From contig JAGWAL010000007.1 in assembly GCA_021296415.1 (NCBI GenBank), forward strand, positions 2,066-51,642: 49,577 nucleotides of DNA, written 5' to 3'. The notes under the pieces are model-generated. The model ran no database searches, was not told the DNA's origin, and worked only from the letters and a program-made list of their open reading frames with translations. The stretch is from Acidimicrobiia bacterium (GTDB taxonomy: Bacteria > Actinomycetota > Acidimicrobiia > Acidimicrobiales > CATQHL01). Positions within the stretch are counted from its first letter, which is position 1. Each line of letters opens with the position of its first letter. Positions 24,086 to 32,179 of this stretch are shown in pieces. Made by a program: the position numbers and the translations under genes.

Positions 24086-24172
24086 GTGAGCACGAGGATG
24101 CTGATCGCCCTGAGCCTGCTGTGCGGGCTGGCAATCCTCGTGGCCTTCGCCTTCCAGTTGCTGATCCGCTGA
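24086..24172 (+). CDS. Putative 28-residue single-helix membrane peptide
   Basis: A short reading frame from GTG codes for a peptide with Met-Ser-Thr-Arg at the start, about 20 hydrophobic residues (MLIALSLLCGLAILVAFAFQ) and a terminal Arg. The composition is that of a single transmembrane helix, and the TAGCGT-N7-GTG arrangement matches other leaderless genes here. No family is recognised, and chance cannot be excluded for so short a frame. The 158 nt between it and the M23 gene hold no other gene. Confidence 0.35.
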   Translation: MSTRMLIALSLLCGLAILVAFAFQLLIR

Positions 24173-24288
24173 CACCCGCTCCCGGCGCCGAGCGGTCCGC
24201 TCGCCAGCCCCCTCCGTTGCACGACTTGGCGGCGTCTCGAGAGGTATCGGACGTGGCCGGGTCTGTTGCTGCCGGGCACTACTGTTGC

Positions 24289-24294
24289 TAGTGT
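24289..24294 (+). promoter_or_regulatory. Candidate -10 (TAGTGT) for the M23 peptidase gene
   Basis: TAGTGT precedes the ATG at 24331 by 36 nt, giving a leader of about 30 nt. The following bases (TAGTGTTGCC) are the same as at the SMP-30 promoter. Confidence 0.3.
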
Positions 24295-24330
24295 TGCCAA
24301 TGGCGAGTGGGCCCGATTGCCTGAACACAG

Positions 24331-25584
24331 ATGTCTCGACGTGCGCGTCTTCTCGCCGCCTGCCTGCTTGTCCTCCTGCTGACGCTCCCTGCCCGCGCCC
24401 AGGACTCCGCCGACCATCAGTACCTCCAGGACCGGCTCGCCGGTGACGAGAGCCTGAACCAAGCCCAGGCAGAACTGGAGCAGCTCGGTGTCGAGCAAAC
24501 CGTTGCCGGTCAGCAGATTGCCGCGCTCCAACTCTCGACCGCCGAACTGGAAAGCGAGCTGGCACGCACGACTGAGTTGGTGGCGCTCTCCGAGACGCGC
24601 CTGTCCAACATCGCCGCCCGCCAGGCGCTGACCGTCGAACTCCAGGCGGCGGCCGAGCGGGCACTGCAGAGCGCCGAGGATGCCTACGCCACCCAGCGCC
24701 GGCTGGCGACCGAGCGGCTCGTGAACATGTACGTCTACTCGACCGAGCACCGGACGGCGCTGTCGTGGGAGGTGTCCGACGTTCACGACCTGGAGAACCG
24801 CCACGTGCTGCTCACGATGGTCGGCGAGCACGACAAGGAGCTGTTGAAGAGCCTCGACGACGCCGTCATCGAGATCGACCGGCGGCGCGACGAACTGGAT
24901 TCGGCCAAGAGTGCCGTTGACGAACTGGCGCGCCAGGAATCCGAGGCTCTGGCGGGACTCAACGAAACCCGGGCTCGCCAGGCGGAGCTGCACGCCGAGC
25001 TGACCAGGCGGATCGGTCAGTTGCACGACGAGATCGACGCGCTCGAGCAGGCCCAGGCAACCGTCGAGGCCATCATGAGCGAGCGGACCGCCGAGATCGA
25101 AATCGAGGCGGCCGAGCGCGATCGCCTGCGCCGGATCTGCTTCGACAGGCCGCGCCAACCGCTCGACAGCGACGGCTCCTGGATCGACTGCCCCGGCGTC
25201 GGCGTCGTGATCGCGCCGGACGCCGTGCGCTGGCCGCTGGTCGACAGGGTCACCTCGGAGTACGGCCCGCGCTGGGGACGCATGCACGAGGGCATCGACA
25301 TCGGCGGTGCCCTCGGCGCGCCGATCCACGCGGCCGAATCGGGCCGGGTGGGTTTCGCCGGCTGGATCGGCGGCTATGGCAACACGATCATCGTCGACCA
25401 CGGTGGCGGAATGGCCACGCTCTACGCGCACATGCACGGCTTCGCCACCTCGTTCGGCGAGACGGTGAGCATCGGCCAGGTGCTGGGGTACGTCGGCAAC
25501 ACCGGCTTCTCGCAGGGCCCCCACCTGCACTTCGAGGTCCGCGTCGGCGGGATGCCGGTGAACCCGCGCAAGTACCTGCCCTAG
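24331..25584 (+). CDS. Secreted M23 (LytM/EnvC-type) peptidase with coiled-coil region
   Basis: This is a cell-wall endopeptidase or an activator of amidases. The 417-aa protein has a signal peptide (LLAACLLVLLLTLPARAQ, cleavage near residue 23), a long Glu/Ala/Leu-rich coiled coil to about residue 260, and a C-terminal LytM domain. The zinc motif is complete: RMHEGIDIGG (His-x3-Asp) and GPHLHFEV (His-x-His), so it should be catalytically competent, unlike EnvC, which is degenerate. Two Cys in ICFDRPRQPLDSDGSWIDC may form a disulfide before the domain. The ATG at 24331 is used. Ends 48 nt before lpdA. Confidence 0.9.
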   Translation: MSRRARLLAACLLVLLLTLPARAQDSADHQYLQDRLAGDESLNQAQAELEQLGVEQTVAGQQIAALQLSTAELESELARTTELVALSETRLSNIAARQALTVELQAAAERALQSAEDAYATQRRLATERLVNMYVYSTEHRTALSWEVSDVHDLENRHVLLTMVGEHDKELLKSLDDAVIEIDRRRDELDSAKSAVDELARQESEALAGLNETRARQAELHAELTRRIGQLHDEIDALEQAQATVEAIMSERTAEIEIEAAERDRLRRICFDRPRQPLDSDGSWIDCPGVGVVIAPDAVRWPLVDRVTSEYGPRWGRMHEGIDIGGALGAPIHAAESGRVGFAGWIGGYGNTIIVDHGGGMATLYAHMHGFATSFGETVSIGQVLGYVGNTGFSQGPHLHFEVRVGGMPVNPRKYLP

Positions 25585-25620
25585 CGGCGTGCCCCCCGGG
25601 GGCGGGCGCGGGGCGACAGG

Positions 25621-25626
25621 TAGGCT
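25621..25626 (+). promoter_or_regulatory. Candidate leaderless -10 (TAGGCT) for lpdA
   Basis: TAGGCT lies 6 nt before the lpdA GTG at 25633, the spacing expected for a transcript beginning at the start codon. Confidence 0.4.
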
Positions 25627-25632
25627 GGCGGC

Positions 25633-27027
25633 GTGACGTCGCACGATCTGATCGTGGTGGGCGGCGGCCCGGCCGGATATGCGTCGGCTCTGTACGCGGC
25701 GAGCGCCGGGCTGGATGTGGGCCTGGTGGAGCGCTCCAAGCTGGGCGGCACGTGCCTGCACGTGGGCTGCATTCCCGCCAAGGAACTGCTGGAGACCGCC
25801 GCGGTCTACCGGGCCGTGGGCCACGCCGGCGAGTTCGGCGTCGGCACGTCGGCGCCCACGCTGGACATGGGCGTGGCGCAGAACCGCAAGCAGGGCATCA
25901 TCGACCGCCTCACCGGCGGCCTGGCCAAGCTGCTCGGCAGCCGCAAGGTGACGGTCTACGACGGCGGCGGCGCCCTGGGGACGGAGCGCACCGTCACGGT
26001 CACCGGAGGCGCCGAGAGCGTCACCCTGACTGGTCGCAACGTGATCCTGGCCACCGGATCGGTGCCCCGCACCCTTGCCGGGTTCACCGTCGACGGCGAG
26101 CGGGTGGTGACCTCCGACGAGTTGCTGTCCATCGAGTCCGTGCCGGCCACCGCCACCGTCATCGGCGGTGGCGCCATCGGCTGCGAGTTCGCCTCGATGC
26201 TGTGCGACATGGGCAGCGAGGTGACGCTGCTGGAGGTCCTGCCGCGGCTGCTGGCCGGCGCCGATGCCGACGTGAGCAAGCAAGTCGAGCGATCCTTCAA
26301 GCGCCGGGGCATGAACGTGCACACCGGCGTGAGCGTGGCCGGCGCCGAGGTGGCCGGCGAGTCGACCGTCGTACGGTTCGGCGACGGCGACGAGGTGCGC
26401 GCCGACCTGGTGGTGCTGAGCGTCGGGCGCCGCCCCGTGACCGAGGGCCTGGGGCTGGACGGCACCGGCGTGGCGATCGACGAGCGCGGCTTCGTGACCG
26501 TCGACGAGTACTGCCGCACCGGCGAGGACGGCACCTACGCCGTCGGTGACGTCATCGCCACGCCGCAGCTGGCGCACGTCGGCTTCGCCGAGGGCATCCT
26601 GGCGGTGCAGCACCTGCTGGGCGAGCAGCCGGCGCCAATCGACTACGCCAACGTGCCCTGGTGCATCTACTGCAGCCCGGAGGTGGCCTTCGCCGGCCTC
26701 AGCGAGCAGCAGGCCGGCGACGCCGGGCTGGACGTGGTGGTCTCCAAGCATCGCTACGCCTCCAACGGCCGAGCGATGATCGTGGGCGACACCGACGGGT
26801 TCGTGAAGGTGGTGGCCGAGCGCACAGCCAGCGGGGACGCGGGCCGGTTGCTGGGCGTGCACCTCGTGGGGCCGTGGGCCACCGAGCAACTCGGCCAGGG
26901 CTACCTTGCCGTGAACTGGGAAGCCACCGTGGCCGACGTGGCCGGCTTCATCCAGCCGCACCCCACGCTGAGCGAACTGTTCGGCGAGTCCGTGCTGTCG
27001 CTGACCGGCCGGTCGCTCCACGGCTAG
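25633..27027 (+). CDS. lpdA: Dihydrolipoyl dehydrogenase (E3)
   Basis: E3 reoxidises dihydrolipoyl groups of 2-oxoacid dehydrogenase complexes with NAD+. The 464-aa flavoprotein is complete: FAD motif VVGGGPAGYASA, redox disulfide GGTCLHVGCIP (Cys-x4-Cys), NAD motif VIGGGAIGCEFASML, FAD ribityl motif TYAVGDV, and the C-terminal catalytic His-Glu in HPTLSELFGE. It is 40 nt upstream of the E2 gene and in the same block as lipB/lipA, so it serves that complex. Contrast the second, single-Cys homologue at 44644. Confidence 0.96.
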   Translation: MTSHDLIVVGGGPAGYASALYAASAGLDVGLVERSKLGGTCLHVGCIPAKELLETAAVYRAVGHAGEFGVGTSAPTLDMGVAQNRKQGIIDRLTGGLAKLLGSRKVTVYDGGGALGTERTVTVTGGAESVTLTGRNVILATGSVPRTLAGFTVDGERVVTSDELLSIESVPATATVIGGGAIGCEFASMLCDMGSEVTLLEVLPRLLAGADADVSKQVERSFKRRGMNVHTGVSVAGAEVAGESTVVRFGDGDEVRADLVVLSVGRRPVTEGLGLDGTGVAIDERGFVTVDEYCRTGEDGTYAVGDVIATPQLAHVGFAEGILAVQHLLGEQPAPIDYANVPWCIYCSPEVAFAGLSEQQAGDAGLDVVVSKHRYASNGRAMIVGDTDGFVKVVAERTASGDAGRLLGVHLVGPWATEQLGQGYLAVNWEATVADVAGFIQPHPTLSELFGESVLSLTGRSLHG

Positions 27028-27067
27028 CGGGAGCACCGGCAAGACCGAGAACACAAGGACGGGCGCA

Positions 27068-28432
27068 ATGGCCGACGTGGTTCTTCCCCAACTGGGCGAG
27101 ACGGTGACCGAGGGCACGATTATCCGCTGGATCCGCCAGGTCGGCGACGAGGTCCAACGAGACGAGCCGCTCTTCGAGATCTCAACCGACAAGGTGGACT
27201 CCGAGGTGCCCTCGCCGGCCGCCGGCGTCCTGACCGAGGTGGTCGTGCCGGAGGGCGAGACGGTGGAGGTGGGCACGCTGCTGGCGATCATCTCCGACAG
27301 TGCGGCGGCGCCCGCGCCGGAGCCCGCCGCCGAACCCGCCCCGGCCGCACCCCAACCCGTGCCCGAACCCGCCCCGGTGGCCGCGCCCGATCCTGCGCCG
27401 GCACCCGCCGCGGCACCGGCACCACCACCCGCTCCGCCCCCCGCGCTTGCTCCCGCAGCAGAGACGGCGGCACCGGCCATGGCGCCCGCGGACGGCGAGG
27501 AGCGATCGCAGCCGCGCCTGCTGTCGCCGGTGGTCCGCAGGCTCGTCAACGAGCACGGCATCGACGTCTCGACCATCGAGGGCAGCGGTGTCGGCGGCCG
27601 CATCACCCGGGCGGACGTGGAGCGCATCATCCGCGAGCGCCAGAGCGCCCCTGCGCAGCCCGCGCCCGCGGCGGCCCCCGCCCCGGCCACCGAGGGCGCG
27701 CCCGCGCCTGATGCCGGCGAGCCGCTCGTCGTGCCGCTCACCAGCATCCGCAAGACCATCGGCCGGCACATGGTCGCCTCCAAGGCCACGTCGCCGCACG
27801 TGCTGACCGCCGTGGAGGTGGACTTCGAGGGCGTCGAGCGGGTGCGCCGGGCGGCGCGGGCGGGCTGGCGCGCGCAGGAGGGCTTCGGCCTCACCTACCT
27901 GCCGTTCATCGCTCGAGCCACCTGTGACGCCATCGCCGACTTCCCACACATCAACGCCAGCATCGACGGCACCGACCTCGTGGTGCACCGCAACGTGCAC
28001 CTGGCCGTTGCCGTCGACCTGGACTTCCAGGGCCTGCTGGCGCCGGTTGTCCGCGACGCCGAGACGAAACGGCTGCGAGCCATCGCCCGCGAGGTCGTCG
28101 ACCTGGCCGCCCGTGCCCGCCGCAAGGAGCTCTCGGCCTCGGAGGTCACCGGGGGCACGTTCACCATCACCAACCCCGGCCAGTACGGCACCCTGATGCA
28201 GTTCCCGATCATCAACCAACCACAGGTGGCCATCCTCTCGACCGACGGCATCCGCCGGCGTCCGGTCGTCGTGACCGGCGAGCAGGGCGACGAGGCCATC
28301 GCCATCCACTCGGTCGGCGTGCTGGCGCTGGCGTGGGACCACCGGGCTTTCGACGGGGCCTACGTGGCGGCTTTCCTGGACCGCCTGCGCCACGTCATCC
28401 AGACGCGGGACTGGGAAGCCGAGATCGCCTAG
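27068..28432 (+). CDS. sucB: 2-oxoglutarate dehydrogenase E2 / dihydrolipoamide acyltransferase
   Basis: This is the E2 core of a 2-oxoacid dehydrogenase complex. The 454-aa protein has one N-terminal lipoyl domain with the modified Lys in EISTDKVDSEVPSP (about residue 42), a long Ala/Pro-rich linker, a peripheral-subunit-binding domain (LLSPVVRRLVNEHGIDV...GRITRADV), a second Ala/Pro linker and the acyltransferase domain ending with the catalytic His in DHRAFDGAYVAAFL. It lies between lpdA and lipB/lipA. Succinyl versus another acyl specificity cannot be settled from the sequence. Its function depends on lipoylation, which makes the defect in the neighbouring LipA striking. Confidence 0.93.
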   Translation: MADVVLPQLGETVTEGTIIRWIRQVGDEVQRDEPLFEISTDKVDSEVPSPAAGVLTEVVVPEGETVEVGTLLAIISDSAAAPAPEPAAEPAPAAPQPVPEPAPVAAPDPAPAPAAAPAPPPAPPPALAPAAETAAPAMAPADGEERSQPRLLSPVVRRLVNEHGIDVSTIEGSGVGGRITRADVERIIRERQSAPAQPAPAAAPAPATEGAPAPDAGEPLVVPLTSIRKTIGRHMVASKATSPHVLTAVEVDFEGVERVRRAARAGWRAQEGFGLTYLPFIARATCDAIADFPHINASIDGTDLVVHRNVHLAVAVDLDFQGLLAPVVRDAETKRLRAIAREVVDLAARARRKELSASEVTGGTFTITNPGQYGTLMQFPIINQPQVAILSTDGIRRRPVVVTGEQGDEAIAIHSVGVLALAWDHRAFDGAYVAAFLDRLRHVIQTRDWEAEIA

Positions 28433-30171
28433 TGGCACCCGCCACGGCTGCAACCCGGGCGGCGCCCCCGGCGCGCCCCGCCGCCGGAGCCGCCCGCGGC
28501 GAGGTCGTGAAGCCGGCGCACCTTGCGGTCCGCTGGCTCGGCCGGGTCGGCTACGACGAGGCCTGGGCACTGCAGCGAGGCCTGCACGCCCACAGCGCCC
28601 GCAATCACCTGCTGCTGCTGGAGCACCCGCACGTCGTCACCATGGGCCATCGCGCCACCGCGGCGCACGTGCTGGTGGATCCCACCGCCGCCGGAGCCGA
28701 ACTGTGCCGCACCGACAGGGGGGGTGACGTCACCTACCACGGCCCCGGCCAGCTCGTGGGTTACCCGATCCTCACGCTGGGCGGTCCCCGCGCCGGCGGG
28801 CTCGGAGCGGCTGCGGCCTACGTGGAGAGCCTCGAGGATCTGCTCATCGAGGTCCTCGCCGACCTGGGGCTGGCGGGGGCGGGAAGGCTCGAGCGTCACC
28901 GGGGGGTCTGGCTCGACCCCACCGGGACACGGCCCCGCAAGATCGCGGCCATCGGCGTGCGCGTGCGGCGGGGTCGCACCCTGCACGGGTTCGCCCTGAA
29001 TGTGGACCCCCGGATCGTGCCGTGCGGGATCCGCGAACACCCGGTCACGTCGATGGCGGCCGAGGGTCTGGCGGTCACGATGCCCGAGGTCGTCGACGCC
29101 ACGGTGGCACGAGCCGCCCAGCACTGGGGCACAGCCGGGTGGGACCGGGCCGACGTTGCCGCTGCTGGGGGTCGCCGCCCCCTCCTCACGCCACCTGCAC
29201 CTCCTGTGCCCGAGGGCGCTGTGGAGGCCGCCCTCGCTGCCGGCGAACCCGCGCCCGGAGCCCTCCGGCCGGTGACGATCCCCGTGGCCGGTTCATCCCC
29301 GGCGCTGCAGGTTCCCGTCGCAGGCGAGCGGAAGCCGTCCTGGATGCGCGTGGTGGCTCGAACCGGGCCGGAGTTCCGGCGGATCAAGTCGGTCATGGCG
29401 GACCTCGACTTGGTCACGGTCTGCGAGGAGGCCGGCTGCCCGAACATCTACGAGTGCTGGGAGCAGGGGACGGCCACGTTCATGCTGGGCGGCGAGCGCT
29501 GCACCCGGGCCTACACCCGCCGGCCCGAACCCCTTGACGCCACCGAACCCGAGCGGGTCGCCGCCGCGGTGGCCCGCATGGGTCTCGAGCATGCCGTTGT
29601 CACCGCCGTGGCCCGCGACGACGTGGCCGACGGGGGCGCGGCGCACTTCGCGGCCTGCATCCGGGCGATCCGGCGCCTTTGCCCGTCGGTGACCGTCGAG
29701 GTCCTCATCCCGGACTGCAAGGGTGACCCCGCGGCGCTCTCGGTGATCTTCGACGAGCGCCCCGACGTGCTGAACCACAACATCGAGACCGTGGCCCGGC
29801 TGCAGCGGCTGGTGCGCCCCTCCGCGGGTTACGCCCGCAGCCTGGCGGTGCTGGCGAGGGCCTCCGACAGCGGTCTGGTGACCAAGTCCTCGATCATGGT
29901 GGGGCTGGGCGAGACGGCCGACGAGGTGGCCGAGGCGCTGGGCGACCTGGCGGGGGTCGGTTGCGACATCGTCACCATCGGGCAGTACCTGCGCCCCTCC
30001 AGTGCCCACCTGCCCGTGGAGCGATGGTGGCCCCCGGAGGATTTCGAGGCGCTGGCCCGGATCGGCAGGGAGTTGGGCATCGGGCATGTCGAGTCGAGTC
30101 CGCTGACGCGCTCGAGCTACCACGCCGCCGGCGCGGCCCGCTCGGTCGGCGCGGCCGCCGGCAGTGCCTGA
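28432..30171 (+). CDS. lipB-lipA: LipB-LipA fusion: octanoyltransferase joined to a lipoyl synthase lacking two radical-SAM cysteines
   Basis: A single frame of 579 codons with no internal stop carries two enzymes of lipoate synthesis. Residues ~25-240 are LipB (PHVVTMGHRAT, RGGDVTYHGPGQLVGYP, catalytic Lys in RKIAAIGV, catalytic Cys in PCGI). A Pro/Ala-rich linker (~245-300) leads to LipA: KPSWMRV, auxiliary-cluster cysteines CEEAGCPNIYEC and the C-terminal RSSYHAA. The radical-SAM motif should read Cys-Thr-Arg-x-Cys-x-Phe-Cys, but the sequence runs C357-T-R-A-Y361-T-R-R-P; two of three cysteines are missing, as an 18-nt in-frame deletion at about 29511-29513 would give. The GTG at 28432 overlaps the E2 stop; an in-frame GTG at 29272 might allow separate LipA translation. 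As read, LipA should not assemble its catalytic cluster. Confidence 0.88.
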   Translation: MAPATAATRAAPPARPAAGAARGEVVKPAHLAVRWLGRVGYDEAWALQRGLHAHSARNHLLLLEHPHVVTMGHRATAAHVLVDPTAAGAELCRTDRGGDVTYHGPGQLVGYPILTLGGPRAGGLGAAAAYVESLEDLLIEVLADLGLAGAGRLERHRGVWLDPTGTRPRKIAAIGVRVRRGRTLHGFALNVDPRIVPCGIREHPVTSMAAEGLAVTMPEVVDATVARAAQHWGTAGWDRADVAAAGGRRPLLTPPAPPVPEGAVEAALAAGEPAPGALRPVTIPVAGSSPALQVPVAGERKPSWMRVVARTGPEFRRIKSVMADLDLVTVCEEAGCPNIYECWEQGTATFMLGGERCTRAYTRRPEPLDATEPERVAAAVARMGLEHAVVTAVARDDVADGGAAHFAACIRAIRRLCPSVTVEVLIPDCKGDPAALSVIFDERPDVLNHNIETVARLQRLVRPSAGYARSLAVLARASDSGLVTKSSIMVGLGETADEVAEALGDLAGVGCDIVTIGQYLRPSSAHLPVERWWPPEDFEALARIGRELGIGHVESSPLTRSSYHAAGAARSVGAAAGSA

Positions 30172-30216
30172 GGCGTCGGCGGGAGCGGGTAGTCCCACAC
30201 GGCTGCCGGCCCTGCC

Positions 30217-31068
30217 GTGAGCGAGGTTCACGCCGCGACCGTCCTGCTGCAGTGGGCGGCCGGCGGGCTGCTCTTCGGATACGTCACCACCCGCCGGCGC
30301 GAGGTCGGCCCCGGTTACGGGTGGCTGCTGAGGTCGCTTTACGCAGCCCTGGCGGCAATGGCGGGCATCATCGGCGCCGCCGCGGGCTTCCGCCCCGTTC
30401 GGGACGTGGCCGCTCTCGCCGCTGCCGCTGCGGCCGTCGCCGTCCTCGTCGTGTCGGTCCGCCGCCGCGCCTCGACGGAGTCCGCGCAGCAGAGCGACGC
30501 CCTGCGGCGCCGCAGGAGGGTGGCGACGATGCTCGGCCGCCCGGCCCCGGCAGCCGAATCGCCCGGCGGTTCCGGATTCCCGCCGACGCTGGACCTCGCG
30601 GCCCCGCTGGTGGCGTTCGCGGGTGTGGTCGCCGGGGGTGTGGTGGCGGGCGGGCCGCTGGGGCTGTCGGTGGCCCGGGTGGTCATCGGCGCGCTCTTCT
30701 TCGGTGCGGTCTCCGACGCCATGCTGCTGGGACACTGGTATCTCGTGCAGCCCGGGTTGCGCCGTGCGCCGCTGGTGCAGCTGGTGCGCTGGAGCATGGC
30801 AATCTGGGTGGCCGAGACGGTGGTGTTGCTGTGGCCCACCGGGGTGGCCTCGATCCTCAGCGGCGCCGTCGACGACAACTTCGGCGGCCTGCTGGGCTGG
30901 TACTGGGTGATGTGCGCAGCCGCGAGCGCGGTGCTGCTGGGCGCCACCGAGGCGGCGCTGCGGATCCGGCGCTATGCCGCGGTGATGGCCGGCACCGGCC
31001 TGCTGTACCTGGCCATCATGACCGTCTTCGGGATGGACCTCATCGCGCGGGTGTCGCTGCGCCCCTGA
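30217..31068 (+). CDS. Polytopic membrane protein of unknown function
   Basis: I do not recognise a named family. The 283-aa protein has about seven or eight hydrophobic helices in two groups of helices separated by a basic loop of about 50 residues (around residues 90-130, with RRRASTE and RRRRRVAT). Distinctive stretches are FFGAVSDAMLLGHWYLVQPGLRRAPL and a second group near WVAETVVLLWP. The GTG at 30217 is 45 nt after the lipB-lipA stop. Its last 29 nt overlap the 3' end of the convergent LysR gene. Confidence 0.75.
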   Translation: MSEVHAATVLLQWAAGGLLFGYVTTRRREVGPGYGWLLRSLYAALAAMAGIIGAAAGFRPVRDVAALAAAAAAVAVLVVSVRRRASTESAQQSDALRRRRRVATMLGRPAPAAESPGGSGFPPTLDLAAPLVAFAGVVAGGVVAGGPLGLSVARVVIGALFFGAVSDAMLLGHWYLVQPGLRRAPLVQLVRWSMAIWVAETVVLLWPTGVASILSGAVDDNFGGLLGWYWVMCAAASAVLLGATEAALRIRRYAAVMAGTGLLYLAIMTVFGMDLIARVSLRP

Positions 31069-31930
31069 GGCGAGCGACGTCGCGGGCGAGGCGGCTCAGT
31101 GCCTCCACCCGAGCATCGGGAGGCGCCGAGCGGCGGCGCAGCATGACGAGCGGACGATGCGCCACGGCTTCGCCGGTCACGTCGACGAGGTCGGGATCCC
31201 TGCCGCCGACGGCCTCCGGCAGCACCGTCCACGCCGGCCCGACGGCCGCCACCTGGCGCAGCACGTCGGGGTTCTGTGAGGTGAGTGTCACGATCGGCTC
31301 GATCCCGCGATCCGCGAGGCCGGCATCGATCAGAGCCCGGGTGCGTGAGCCCTCGGGCGGGAGTGCCCACTCGGCGCCCGAGGGATCGCCATCGACGGTT
31401 CCCGCGCCGCGGCGCGCATAGATGCGCAGCTCCTCTGTGCCGAGTTCCTCGCCGATCAAGCCGGGCACCGATGGCCCGACGGCGAAGACGAGGTCGAGTT
31501 CGTAGCGCAGCAACCGGTCGCAGAGCGCAGACGTGGAATCCACCACGAGCCGCATCTCGACGGTGGGATGCGCCTCGCGGAAAATCGTCAGCGCGTCGGG
31601 CAGCAGGTAGAGCGTGGCCGCATCGATGAGGCCGATCCGGAGCTCTCCGCCCTCGCCGTGGTGGTGCGCCTGGATCCAGGCATCCAGCTCCCTGGCGCGT
31701 CCCAGTACCTCCGCGGCGAAGTCGCCCACCCTTCGCCCGGCTTCCGTGAGGCGTCGCCGGCGCCCGTCCTGCTCGAACAGCACCACTCCGAGCCGCTGCT
31801 CGAGTTGCGAGAGACTCTGCGACAGGGCTGGCTGGCTGATGCCGAACTCCTCGGCGGCCTCGGTGAAGGAGGAAAGCTCCGCCACCTTCTGCAGGTAGGC
31901 GAGGGAGCGTGTGCTGACGTTCACGGGCAT
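31040..31930 (-). CDS. LysR-family transcriptional regulator
   Basis: The 296-aa protein has an N-terminal winged helix-turn-helix ([36 protein letters not shown]) quoted here by its core [19 protein letters not shown], and a periplasmic-binding-like effector domain from about residue 92 ([20 protein letters not shown]). The ATG at 31930 gives the standard start; an in-frame ATG at 32008 adds 26 residues without support. It diverges from ino1, with a 249-bp gap containing an inverted repeat just upstream of the ino1 -35, the usual LysR activator position, so ino1 is the likely target (inference). It has one cysteine, so an OxyR-type redox switch is unlikely. Confidence 0.92.
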   Translation of the reverse strand: MPVNVSTRSLAYLQKVAELSSFTEAAEEFGISQPALSQSLSQLEQRLGVVLFEQDGRRRRLTEAGRRVGDFAAEVLGRARELDAWIQAHHHGEGGELRIGLIDAATLYLLPDALTIFREAHPTVEMRLVVDSTSALCDRLLRYELDLVFAVGPSVPGLIGEELGTEELRIYARRGAGTVDGDPSGAEWALPPEGSRTRALIDAGLADRGIEPIVTLTSQNPDVLRQVAAVGPAWTVLPEAVGGRDPDLVDVTGEAVAHRPLVMLRRRSAPPDARVEALSRLARDVARLRGAATPAR

Positions 31931-32008
31931 CCGAGGATCCCCGGTGCGAGCAGTTGGGCGATCGCTCGGATGTCGCCGCTGGTGGCGTGCGACCATACAC
32001 GCGAGCAT

Positions 32009-32024
32009 ATAGGTGATTGCCTAT
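32009..32024. promoter_or_regulatory. Inverted repeat ATAGG-N6-CCTAT, candidate LysR operator
   Basis: The 5-bp arms ATAGG and CCTAT with a 6-nt spacer lie 8 bp upstream of the putative ino1 -35 in an AT-rich patch. This is the place where a LysR activator would bind. The spacing is one base from the textbook T-N11-A form. Confidence 0.4.
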
Positions 32025-32032
32025 TGATCCAG

Positions 32033-32060
32033 TTGCAAGGTTCCAGAAATCTAATATATT
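32033..32060 (+). promoter_or_regulatory. Candidate ino1 promoter
   Basis: TTGCAA (32033-32038) and TATATT (32055-32060) are separated by 16 nt. Transcription would start near 32067, giving a leader of about 113 nt that ends in a strong Shine-Dalgarno (GGGAGG at 32170-32175). Confidence 0.5.
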
Positions 32061-32093
32061 GGGGCCCCGACATGAGCGAGCAGGCATCGCGAG

Positions 32094-32107
32094 CCCGCAA
32101 TTGCGGG
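32094..32107. repeat. Perfect 14-bp palindrome in the ino1 leader
   Basis: CCCGCAATTGCGGG is a perfect palindrome about 27 nt after the predicted transcription start. It is too tight to form an RNA hairpin loop efficiently and looks more like a dimeric-repressor operator. Confidence 0.4.
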
Positions 32108-32179
32108 GTTCGGGGAGCCGCATCAGTAACCCAGCCGCATCCGTCCCGCGAGAGCGGTGACCGGTGCCGGGAGGAAAAC

